Part shown: positions 22,301-32,065 of the stretch, one piece after another | Numbering within the stretch: the first letter of the stretch is position 1 | How the letters are laid out: each line of letters starts with the position of its first letter | From: Harmothoe impar | Lineage: Eukaryota; Annelida; Polychaeta; Phyllodocida; Polynoidae | Assembly (NCBI GenBank): GCA_947462335.1 | Contig: OX381708.1 | Coordinates: forward strand, 43,341,377-43,405,376 | DNA length: 64,000 nucleotides | Direction: 5' to 3' | The notes under the pieces: generated by a model | Told to the model about the DNA's origin: nothing | The model's database searches: none | Seen by the model: the letters and a program-made list of their open reading frames with translations, nothing else | Program-made: the position numbers and the translations under genes

Positions 22301-25187
22301 CACTTTCATATGTTAGCAAATGATCTGAACTATTTTCTGAGAAAGTTAAAAAAAATTCTGTTAATTTTGAATACCATTTTTAGCCAATAACGCTACAAAA
22401 TGATAGCAATTTATTCATTTTCTTCCCCAAAACATCATATTTTTACCCAGAATTTCATGGCATATGACTGTAAAATTAATTTCGCGGTAAAGTAAAACAT
22501 ATAGCCATTTTACATGTGAAGTTTTACATTTCTGTGCATAATGGTTGATATTTAAAAAAATTATTGAAGTTTTCACACTTTTTTCTAATTTTTAGAGAAA
22601 AATTTAAATATTTTAATTTTTCAAAATTCTGTATCTAAAAAAGTAGGTCGGGACCCCCCATTTTTCTTTTCATTTTCTGTTTCTATATGGTTCAGACTGT
22701 CTTTAGAAAAAAAATAAAGACATTCTGTTAACTTTGATCAAAGGGTAGCGACCCACCTTAATGATGATTACTGTTGTCTCACTAGATGGCGCAGTTATCA
22801 GTCGTGGTTATGAACCACTGCCTGGCGGGGCCCCACCAGAGCAGGTACTGAGTCCAACCAAACCACGGACGCCGGCTGATTTGGTAGACATGGGACCTGA
22901 CCATCATCCGGGGCCGCCACTCCCCATGCCACTCCAGAGCCGGCCACGACCCACACCCAAAAAGGCTCAGTCCAGTAAGTTCAATCAATTAATTCAATCT
23001 CTAAAGCACCCAAACTCTGAGTTAATTGTGATAAAGCACACGTCAAGCTTTCTTTTCTGTAGATCTGGTCATAACATGATATATTTGGATAAGGTGGATG
23101 GGGAGGGGAGGGCATATATATTCATCTGCGCCTAGACTGCAAAAAAAATTCTCAAGTAAAATCTCAGGGGTGGTTAATGATAAAAGGAATAGACACACTC
23201 ATCATTGTGGAAGCGTTGCTAATCAATGGCCTTTCATTGCAGTCCCTGGCCCGTCGATTGCAGAGGTAGCGCCACAACCGATGCCGCCTGTGCGGCGCCC
23301 CCTGCTGCACCCGCCCCCTGGTGGCGTGCTTCCCGGGGCCGAGGCCGCAGACCGCCCCACCACGCTGCCCGTCGCCGGGGAGATGGCCCCACCGCCGCCA
23401 CCACGCTCCAAGACAGGCCACTCCCGCAGCTCCTCCCTTGATAACCAGCTGATTGACTTCTCAGATGGTCGTCACCCAGGTGAGTACTATTTCCTGTTTC
23501 AACTTGAAGAGGCAGCTGTGCATAGGGTGTGAGGTTCCCAGTGTCCACAAGGAATACATCCCTAGTTTATTTAGAAAGCTACGAATATATGTCAAATGGA
23601 ATGTTGTCTTTGTACCGAGCGGACACAATAAACCCGCAAAACTTCAACGTGTTCCCAATAGTATGTAGGAGATCATACCCTATGCAGTAGCCCTAATACA
23701 AGTAGACACTAGTGACAGTAGTTTTTGTTGTTACCTCCAGGTGGTGTCAGAGATCTGAAGCCGCCTCCAGCTGTTCCTCCACGGCCGTCTCCAAAGGATG
23801 TAAGTTGTACATTTACGTTAACTAACCACTAACTTAAGCAATGTATCCAATATAGTGATGTAGCAGTAATAAATGATGCAGTTACTTGTAATGTGCGCAC
23901 AATTTTATCATACTATAATGCCACTGATGATCCCAATGGCGTTTGTGCATATTATATGCACAAACTCCATTGGGATCATCATTGGCCTATTTTGAAATAT
24001 GTCATAATTTTAGAAGCATTCAACAAAAATGTTAGATCTGTTGACAACACCCCCCCCCCCCCACTCCGGCGCCTCAAACTTGCCACTCCTCGCAGGTATA
24101 GGAAATTATAAATATTGGTTTTGTCAACTTTCCAGGCCTCGAACACTGTGGGCTATACACAGGGCGCTGCTACTGTTGCTGCCGTCGGAACAGCTGATAT
24201 CAGAGGTAGGGGTTTAATGCATGGTATTTCTACTTTTGAAGTTAACACAACTATTTAATATTAAAATGAAATTTCACAATATTATAACGTGTACATATCG
24301 GATAAAGTATGAATTCCCTTTTTCTGAAATAGATAAGTAATGATGGGACAGCAGTATGGAAAACAGTAGAAGTATTATACAAAACATGACTTTGATAAAT
24401 TCCTTAATTTCAGAAATGGGGGCGTGTGCTATATCTGCAGTAGAAAAGGTAAGTCACGGTGTTCTATCTGACCTTATGAAGTATGTACCTGTTTTGTGAC
24501 AACATTCAACATGATATTAACTGAAAATACCATTGCTGTTTACATATCCAATATAAACTATTCCATTCTCAGTGAAATGTCTTTCAATTGACCTTTGAAA
24601 ATCGACGTTTAAAAGGTGATAAACTTTGAAGGGGACATTTTTGCCCTCCCCTACCTCTTGCTAAAATAATGACCACTCATTTAGTACAACATTACAATCA
24701 GTGTGTAATAAACGGGTAGATATAAATCAACAAACTAATTATCTGCTTTTGCTTTTGTAAAAGGATGCTCTGGGGTCTAGTCGGAACTTGTTAGACTCAG
24801 ACGAAGAAACGAGGGATGACACCGATCACGCACACCAAGAAATTATAGCAAAGTAAGTACAGGGCTGCCACGTAAAGGTGATCTTGCAATCATTATTATA
24901 CAGAAAAATATATAATAATAGGATGTAAATTTGTGTTTATCGAAAGACACTCGTTTATTTTGCTAATTTCAAATATCAACGCCAAGCGTGAAGACTAATT
25001 GAATTTCTCTTTTTTCAGGGACTTGCGTGATAGGAAGGAGTTGAAAGGAGTGGTGCGGAAGCATCGAGAACGGAACAATATGCTATTGCGTTTGAACAAC
25101 GAACTTAATCAAGAGCTGCAAGAAGTAATGGAACAACGGATAGCACTAGAGATACAACTTGAACACCTGCGGCCATTCTCCACTTGA
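13317..25187 (+). CDS. REPS1: REPS1/REPS2-type RalBP1-associated EH-domain protein, 16 coding exons
   Basis: Adaptor linking Ral/RalBP1 signalling to clathrin endocytosis of receptors. Coding exons: 13317-13466, 17982-18105, 18463-18580, 18734-18839, 19193-19394, 19823-20087, 20380-20528, 20980-21206, 21532-21625, 22786-22974, 23243-23479, 23741-23799, 24136-24205, 24414-24448, 24764-24852, 25019-25187. Phases agree at every junction and give 760 residues (human REPS1 about 796). Visible parts: an amino-terminal EH-like domain (about 5-95) with [20 protein letters not shown]; a second EH domain (about 271-370) with the EF-hand loop [13 protein letters not shown] at 326-338; a proline-rich middle; a PPPPPRSK...GHSRSSSLD segment near 600; and a carboxy-terminal coiled coil (about 705-760) ending LEHLRPFST, where the human protein binds RalBP1. 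The start has G at -3 and G at +4. The exon 6 acceptor is a tandem CAGCAG. REPS1 versus REPS2 is not resolved. Confidence 0.93.
15117..15199. repeat. minisatellite of CACCCACCTGC units
   Basis: Imperfect tandem copies of CCCACACCCACCTGC in REPS intron 1. Read on the minus strand it yields a Val/Gly-rich open frame with no family features, an artefact of the repeat. Confidence 0.85.
15930..16342. mobile_element. 413-bp MITE with TACCGTAAAACCCCGC ends
   Basis: The left end TACCGTAAAACCCCGC is matched by GCGGGGTTTTACGGTA at the right. TA sits at both outer limits, as expected for Tc1/mariner-like insertion. Internal AAGACGACCCC repeats occur near both ends in the same sense. A second element with the same TACCGTAAAAC terminus is at 34866-35091, and a single such end (TACCGTAAAACAGCGCC) is near 55745. 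It lies in REPS intron 1. Confidence 0.8.
16343..17981. other. remainder of REPS intron 1
   Basis: AT-rich intronic DNA with a poly-C tract at about 17291-17309. No gene, RNA or element could be supported. Confidence 0.4.
21776..22761. mobile_element. 986-bp MITE in REPS intron 9
   Basis: The terminal inverted repeats are TTAAGGTGGGTCGCTACC on the left and GGTAGCGACCCACCTTAA on the right, with TTAA at the outermost limits. The interior is very AT-rich and noncoding, and carries a nested copy of another MITE at 22056-22134. Its right end stops about 24 bases before the acceptor of REPS exon 10. TTAA limits would suit a piggyBac-type target, but this is inference from the ends alone. Confidence 0.8.
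22056..22134. mobile_element. nested about 80-bp MITE copy
   Basis: Inverted copy of the element at 6409-6490, with ends TTAACCCCTTCCACG and GGTGAAGGGGGTTA. It sits inside the 21776-22761 element, so it was inserted later. Confidence 0.75.
23921..23985. repeat. near-perfect 65-bp palindrome
   Basis: Arms of 31 bases at 23921-23951 and 23955-23985 differ at two positions, separated by TTA. Each arm reads GATGATCCCAATGG, one variable base, then GTTTGTGCATA. It lies in REPS intron 12 and would form a strong hairpin in the transcript. Confidence 0.9.
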
Positions 25188-25629
25188 CAGGGCAGTACCT
25201 AAGTGGCCCCCTCCTTGATTCAAAGCAATGTGATGCCCTAAAGTCAACGCTGCCACATAGTGCACGGTTCGCTTCTATTCCGAGAGGTGGCAGCACTAAA
25301 TCACCAACATGACGTCATCACCTACACAAACTGACGTCGTTGTCAACCTAATCAATTATACATAGATAGGGAAGGACCTATTTTCTACTGTCGCCAGATT
25401 TGCCGGTTGTCTTGCTAGGGCACTAGTCTTGATGTATTTAATCTAATTGGACAGAAGTCTTTACTTTCAAGGTTTCTCACGCATATATGTTCTATGTTCT
25501 CAGTTGTTCCAAAGACGTGTAATGTGGGTCATGATAATGAACTGCACAGATCATGTTCCTAAGTGTTCGTTGTGGATAACTTGCCGGAATGCTGATAAGG
25601 AGGTCAATATATTCTGTGAGCGGGTCGTG

Positions 25630-25745
25630 AGCTGCACAAGGAATGACCTGCTCACCCGACGGAGCAGCTCACAAGAATGAGCAGCTCAGTATAAGGAGCA
25701 ACTTAGTTGAAGGAGCAGCTCAGTATAAAGAGCAGCTTACAGGAA
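25630..25745. repeat. degenerate GAGCAGCTCA repeat
   Basis: Several imperfect copies of a roughly 25-30-bp unit containing GAGCAGCTCAGTATAA(A/G)GA lie in the probable REPS 3' UTR. Confidence 0.6.
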
Positions 25746-28700
25746 GGGGAGCCAGCACAATGGAAACACGCAGATTGCTGTGTTGGAGGGACACTATGGC
25801 ACATTACTCTGCCCCTGAGGTGCTGGGCTAGTATGGCGAGCAGCCAGACTTATCGCCTTGGGAACTGTGCCTTTGTCCCGCATGGTTTCTGTGAGTGTTA
25901 TTGTTATTGTGCCATATGCTCTCACTCCCATGCCTGGAGGTACACCGTGCCGGGAGTGGAGCCATATGGTTCAGGAGCTCTCCACGCCATGCCCGGAGTC
26001 GCTCGACACGGTGCCCGGAGTGGAGTCACTCCGTGCTGTGTCCGGAGCCCCAGAGAGCTGCTCCACACCATTCTTCAGACAGAACTCTCTGTGCCAATGT
26101 CCTCTTCGTAGTTTCCCAAGGGCAGAGAATTCTCCCAACTGGAGTATTAGGTTTCAAAGTGGTTGTTGCCGTGATACAAAATGAACTAATCCACTACATT
26201 ATCAAAAAAATCTCTGTTGATGTTTTTGATAGTTCTGTCTGCCATTGAGGTCTTGGTGTCGTACTAATAGTAGTACGCTATCCAGCCATGCCTACCATGA
26301 CGTTAGGGTATAAATATGTATCGTGAAAAGGCTCTCAAAATGAAATATGAATGCAAAGGCAATGCTAATGATTCAGAAATTCATATATAATAATATATAT
26401 CAGCAAACATACTTAAATTGTATTAAATCAAATCTTTGAATGCGATTCATTAAGAAGGGTATCAGCCACATATTGCGTTCACATAAGATAACAGAATCTG
26501 AACCAAGGCTGCTTAGTCATGGTAACTACATGAGTTGTCCATGATTCTTCAACCAATAGATCTGAATATCACGTAAGGAAATGTACAACATGTAATAACT
26601 ACCCCTAATGAAAAATGCAAGATCTTGTTTTAGTTTTATTGAGCAGGACCAAGTTTGAACCTAGGGAGATATGACGACTTGACCTACACGTGTTGCGTAT
26701 ACAATTGTGTATGTACATAATTTCACAAATATACGAGAATCCTAATATCAGTAGTGATATTCTATCTGAACAATCCTATTGGTAAAACAGTAGTGTTGAT
26801 GTCTATGGCAAATATTTATGTTTATGCTATGATCAAAGAAAAATGCACTAGACTATATTAACCTGGTCCATGTCCAGTCTGATGAATGCAATACTCCCAA
26901 TGAATGAGGTAATACAAATCGACAGCTCCCACATAGCATTTTCTACCAGAAAATGGAGAAGTTAGTAGTTGATGCAGATGCTCCTCTGTAAGAAAACATA
27001 CCTTCATGCCTGTGTCGAATCCCACATTGAATCGGTTATGGGATTCATTGCACAAAAATAGCCCCCTGCATGCCAAGACTTTTCTGCAGACTGACGGAGC
27101 GAGAATAGTCTGTATTCCTGATTGATATAAAATCTCTTTATGATGATGTGATGTTTCTAGACATGGAGTTGAGAGGGGGGGTTGTAGAATTTGTATATTG
27201 ATATTGATGCAGTATTTTTGTGTATGTGTCGGCAATGATCTGATAGCAGCACTTGTCAGTTGTGTCGACTGACCAAGCAAGTTAGCCCGAATGTAGATTT
27301 CTAGAGCCGGCCCGTCTCTTTACGTGCCCCCAGATCCTTATTGATGAGGTTTCTACACTGTATAGTATATCATGATATATCTAGCAAAATGCAGTAATAC
27401 ACAGTTAATTCTAGCTACAGTGAAGAAGACAGAGGGAGGAGACTGGTGTTGCTAAAGCTATATTCAAATGAAGCTAGTATATTATTATAGTAAGGTTATA
27501 TCACCAGGTTACGATATGTTAAAGCACAGATGAAGCAGTGACCTTATATTCCTATGTGTATAGACCAGGTCTGCAATGTTTACCATTCATGCACTATGCC
27601 TCGACTCCTTCCCTGGGTAAGATAGGCCTCCCATTAACATACCGTGTTATCTAGAATGGATATTTTGCTCTAATGTACAACTCAACTTCCGCTACTAACA
27701 TACATTTATTAAGGGCAGGTTTCTAGCGGGTAACTTTATAATATATTCGACTGGTGCTTTAATAATGGGAAAACTGATCCATGCTTTTGTCTGTAACTCT
27801 TCTTAGAAATGAATATTCCTGTTATATGTCTTAATCTTCCAATCGCTTATCATTTCCATCGTGCATTTGCTTTGTTGTGGGTGCTTTTTGTATAGAGATT
27901 CCAGAAAAAGGCGTGGGAAAATGTTGATGCAATTTGCAAGAGGTGTAACTTATTTGAGGATGTATCGCTCTCAAAAACTATTATGTGACCTTCGAATGTA
28001 CTCTGGGTGGAAATTACATGTATTAGTTCGGTGCGAGTCTAGACCGAGCCTACTGAGTGGGGATGATCTTTTAAAAAGAAAGGCATCTGGAAGCCTACTG
28101 TACAGTCATATTGTTATTGAATTATATTTAATATTGTACAGAAAAAGGAGACTGAATCCTTTATCCCTTGCTGAGGTAAAGCCCTCTGGCTTATAACCAG
28201 AACCATTTATCCGAAAGGATTTCGCTAGTTTCAACCATTACATATACGTAACTCGAACCTGGTGGTAACGCTTCCCAGCATCAGGGTCCTAATCAACCGT
28301 TAACGGCTAGAGAGCGTTTGTACAAATGGAAGAAGTGCTATAGATGCTATCAGGCATCAGATATACGCCCTATTGTAGCAAAAACTTGAACCAACCGGTG
28401 TCCCACTATGTAACCCATTGTATAGCCACCATGACTTTTCTGTATATGTGTGAGTCGGATGACAAAACCTTTGAGTTAGTGTGTAAATGAACCACGCTTA
28501 TGGTCATAATCAGGTATATCATAGAGCTGTACATGCGCCTTGTCTACACAGTATGAGGGCTCCATAGGGCAACTAGAAAACCCTTGATTTAAGTGTATGA
28601 TATTCGAGCATCAGTGGAGAATGAAATGTTCCAATAGGGGAAGATATGGAGTTGACTGTATATATAAAAACATTTTGAAGAAGAAGGTTTAAGATTATGA

Positions 28701-29082
28701 ATACATGGACAGTGTGTATGTCATCACCGTTAACAGAATTGAGCAGACTGTGTACTCGACATTGGGGCCCAAGTTTTCAGTTGAATATAGTTTTTCAGTC
28801 GGATGCGTGCGGTCTTGCGCCATCCTTTCACACATATTCCTAACATGTAAATGCCATAGGTAATTCTCTACGGACGTAATATTTCCTTAACATTGTTGGG
28901 ACAGTGTTCTACAACAATGTGTAATATGTGGACTATGATTTCTGACGCTGTACCCCGGGTTAGCCTGCAAGCCGCTGGATATCACTCTAGCTAGCCGTCA
29001 CAAGGCCAATCCTGCGGGAGAGGTCTTCATTAGATGCGCTAGGCGTCTCCTTGTGTATAATAACAATGCAATGTAGAAATGT

Positions 29083-29088
29083 AATAAA
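29083..29088 (+). terminator. candidate polyadenylation signal for REPS
   Basis: AATAAA followed within about 30 bases by an A-rich and then T/GT-rich stretch (GTTTGTTCTTTATGG). It lies before the transposon-rich convergent spacer. Position only; no transcript evidence. Confidence 0.35.
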
Positions 29089-29318
29089 TGATGATACAAA
29101 TGAAAAAAAGAAGTTTGTTCTTTATGGCATTTTGATTAAATAATGTTTTCATTCAGTTGAGTTGGGTATCCCCTGGGTCTATGTGCCGCCTCTGGCTGCG
29201 ACTTTAACGCTACTGGTGTCCACCTTTGAGTACAGTTGTAGAGTATCAAGTAGGCCAATTAAGGCCTAGCTAAGCGTCTCAAAGTAACTTTAGACCAGCG
29301 TGAATATGCACATGAGCA

Positions 29319-29871
29319 CAGCGGCGGATCCAGGATTTGGAAAAGTAGAGAGCGCCCCTCAATTTGGTAGAAGGAATGGGGGGGGGGGGGGGGGGCTTTT
29401 GGGCTAAATCTGGGCCGAAATAGGCAGATAAACTCTTAGCTATACCGGCCAAAATGCATCTAAATCGCAGGCACGGGTTAGCTCTCCCACGTGAGAGGAC
29501 AGACGTTTAGAGCGTTATCTTAATAAGACAATTAAAGACAGTCTTAACGTTAGTTCCAACAGTGGCCACCTCACCAGAGAGGTGTGTAATCTTGAATCGC
29601 CACTTCTGGCGTAATCTTAATTATGGATGGTGTTCTTATGTTGATATGGGGGGCTCTGCCCCCCAACCCCCGTTCTTTTTTCCCCCCTTTTTTCCCCCTT
29701 CTGATCGCACGGAAATACTGCACCGCTCGACCACCCATAACATACTAAATGGAGTGGTGCAGCTCTTGAGACACTGAATTAAGACTTTAAGACAATATTA
29801 AGATAACGCTCTAAACGTCTGTCCTCTTACCTGAGAGAGCTATCCAGTATTTGCATCTAAATCCGCCACTG
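29319..29871. mobile_element. hAT-type MITE between REPS and NWD
   Basis: The ends are CAGCGGCGGATCCAGGATTT and the complement of CAGTGGCGGATTTAGATGC, a hAT-type terminus. Subterminal arms at 29495-29525 and 29796-29826 are a perfect 31-bp inverted repeat containing ACGTTTAGAGCGTTATCTT. The flanking octamers do not clearly match. There is a poly-G run at about 29379-29395. Confidence 0.7.
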
Positions 29872-29880
29872 GGAGTATCT

Positions 29881-30276
29881 TAGGCCACCTTTTTTTGATA
29901 ACTTGGATTACGGGCTTTTGGCTCCAAAATTTTTGGAAGGGCAGAGGCAAAAAAAAAAAAAAAAAGCTGCCCTACGGGGGGCACCAGATCGCAAAATTTC
30001 CCGAAGGGCAGAGGCAAAAAAAAAGAAAAAAAAAGGCATGGAAAATCTCATTTCTGGGCAATCTAAGGAAGATATATTGAGAACTATCCCCAATGTGAAC
30101 GGCCTCATTCTACCTTTTGCTGGTCAACATGTATTTTTTTTTTTTTTTGGTAAAATTCTCAAAAAATCTCGGAGGGGAAAGGTAAAAAAAAAAAAAAAAC
30201 TTTTTTTTTTTTTGCAAAATGCCAAAAATCTCGGCAGCGGATCTGTATTCCAATTTATCAAAATAAAACGGCCTTA
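29881..30276. mobile_element. poly-A-rich MITE
   Basis: The ends are TAGGCCACCTTTTTTTGAT and the complement TAAGGCCGTTTTATTTTGAT. Inside are two copies of AAGGGCAGAGGCAAAAAAA and further poly-A and poly-T runs. It abuts the preceding hAT-type MITE. Confidence 0.6.
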
Positions 30277-30581
30277 GCTGTTGATGAATCAGTACATTTC
30301 ATTCATACCATATGCCTCTTTCCCTTCCTTGGATAAGGTTGAGCAACTTGTAAAGAAGGGATATTTTGAGAAAACATAGCAAGTACATTTCTAATTAATT
30401 TTTTTTAAACTTCACCAAATAATGCTACCATCAACCCATGATTTCTGACACGTATTTCAGACCAAGAACATATAGATATGGTCAAGATCCATACTAGTAC
30501 TCTGTGTGTCCGGGTGTGGCGTCCCGGGTACATGAATTGGAAATTAATAAGATACTGAAATGAGCAGTGAAGCATTCAAAT

Positions 30582-30587
30582 TTTATT
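30582..30587 (-). terminator. candidate polyadenylation signal for the NWD gene
   Basis: Minus-strand AATAAA about 1.5 kb beyond the NWD stop codon. If used, the 3' UTR contains the MITE at 31343-31989. I saw no closer AATAAA downstream of the stop; variant signals were not excluded. Confidence 0.25.
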
Positions 30588-31342
30588 CAATTATGATACG
30601 ACATTGCCACGGTGATTTAGAGTTACTGCTTTATGAGATGCATAACATATCTACATTTACAACATATCTCATTGACATTGCAGTAGGCCTTAGTACATAT
30701 AATGTATCTATATCTGCACATTTGTAATAATCATATTTACAAAACCTATAGATAAATAAAAATATAGATCACAGATCGGCTTACCAGCATATTCGATTTT
30801 ATCACAATAGATAATCTGGCATCAGTATCATGTCTTATTATGAATATCATAGTCATGCGTTTACTAACCATTATTCTTTACAGCGAAATGGAAAGAATAT
30901 AGTGTTGCTCAGAGATAAACACTATGAATGTTATGTAGGACCTATTCCTGATTATTTCAATGTGTGCCAACATGCAGACTAGGCCTAGGATTAGGTGCCT
31001 TTACTTCCAAATGTACGTCTTGCTTCATGCTCCACATTCGAATCTATTGTAATTGCTAGGCTTGAAAGATGGATGAAATACGAAATCGGATCCAAACATT
31101 CATGACTACACTTCTTCCAATCCCCCAGTCATACGTTTTATCCCCCCCTCCCCCCGTAGTGCCCATTTTAACAAATATCACCCACCCCCTATTGAAACAG
31201 CATTGTGTTAGCCTACGGGAATAGAATATCTACATGGCTATATATAATCAAATATTCACCCCACCCCCCGTGTCACCTGCCATTTTTGAACCACGAAATG
31301 GCACAAGAGGCACTTAGAGAACTGGGATGACTAACAACCCTG

Positions 31343-31989
31343 CACTGTTAGAAGTAAGTAGTGTTCCTGTACACCAAATACTGGGGGCAACTATGGTTCC
31401 AGTAGATTGTGCTGTAGACCTACAGCAAGTGAGCTTTTGTATATTTACAGCACTATGTACTGTATAGGGACAGCAGAATCTTCTGTTACTGTACAGCAAA
31501 ATTGATTGTAAATCATAGTTTGAAGGTCCTGGGTTCACCTCCCAGTGCTGGTGATATTTTTAACCATCCATGTGAGGCGAAAACGAATTTTAGGTGGATG
31601 TAGGTGAAACAAGAGAAGTGGCTCCACCAAGGATTGAACTCACCACCTGTGGTGTTGGAGACAGGCGCTGATCCGTTGCGCCACAGAGCCGGTGTTACAA
31701 ATGGTCATATTGGGATATAAGCTACCTCTGCCATGTCTGTATTAAATGAGCTACAGCCTTGTTGCTAAAGATCCCTGATGAGAGGTGGCTAGACCTAGGA
31801 TCGATCCCACGACCTCTCGTGTACATTACAGGGAAAAGTACTGTAGATCTACAAGTCACTACCGTAACCTGCATCTACAGTAACAGAATTGTACATGTAC
31901 AGTAGAATTTGCTGTATTATCATTTACAGCTAAAGTACTGTACATGTACAGCAAATTTTGCTGTTCATGAACAACAACTTTTTACAGTG
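31343..31989. mobile_element. MITE with CACTGTNAnAAGT ends
   Basis: The left end CACTGTTAGAAGT and the complement of the right end, CACTGTAAAAAGT, match at 11 of 13 positions. The same CACTGTAAAAA terminus is found at 63095. The interior contains ACTGTACATGTACAGCAAAT-type short repeats and tRNA-derived sequence at 31620-31690. It lies downstream of the NWD stop codon. Confidence 0.6.
31620..31690 (-). repeat. tRNA-derived (SINE-like) sequence
   Basis: On the minus strand, GGCTCTGTGGCGCAACGGAT begins a cloverleaf-like segment of about 71 nt. It has a pairing acceptor stem (GGCTCTG with TGGAGCC), a D-arm (GCGC/GCGC) and a T-loop-like TTCAATCC. The anticodon region CTCCAAC would read CCA (Trp-like), but the anticodon loop is too large and the T-stem is poor. 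A SINE head or tRNA pseudogene is more likely than a functional tRNA. B-box-like GGGTTCACCTCCCAG lies nearby at about 31529. Confidence 0.5.
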
Positions 31990-32065
31990 TGTACACTATC
32001 CATGTGAACATCACAAAAGTAATATGAAACAGGCATAATGAATAATTTATAGACTGTACTAAACG

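Larger units (their letters stand above)
25188..29105 (+). other. probable long REPS 3' UTR
   Basis: From the REPS stop codon to a plus-strand AATAAA at 29083-29088 there is no convincing coding sequence. Low-complexity GAGCAGCTCA-type repeats occur at 25630-25745, and GCCCGGAGTGGAG-type imperfect repeats at about 25930-26060. Open frames here (for example 25707-26111) arise from these repeats. A UTR of almost 4 kb is long but not unusual for animal endocytic adaptors. An earlier polyadenylation site cannot be excluded. Confidence 0.4.

Noticed and set aside
25707..26248. Overlapping open frames of 108-134 codons after REPS
   Set aside because: They lie in GC-richer repeats of the probable 3' UTR, overlap in several frames and match no protein family.
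26858..27280. 140-codon minus-strand open frame
   Set aside because: Antisense to the REPS 3' UTR, with no recognisable domain or splice sites.
29903..30277. Lys/Phe-rich 124-codon frame
   Set aside because: Produced by poly-A and poly-T runs of a MITE.
31620..31690. Functional tRNA-Trp gene
   Set aside because: The anticodon loop is oversized, the T-stem is weak and it sits in repeat DNA; a SINE head or pseudogene fits better.
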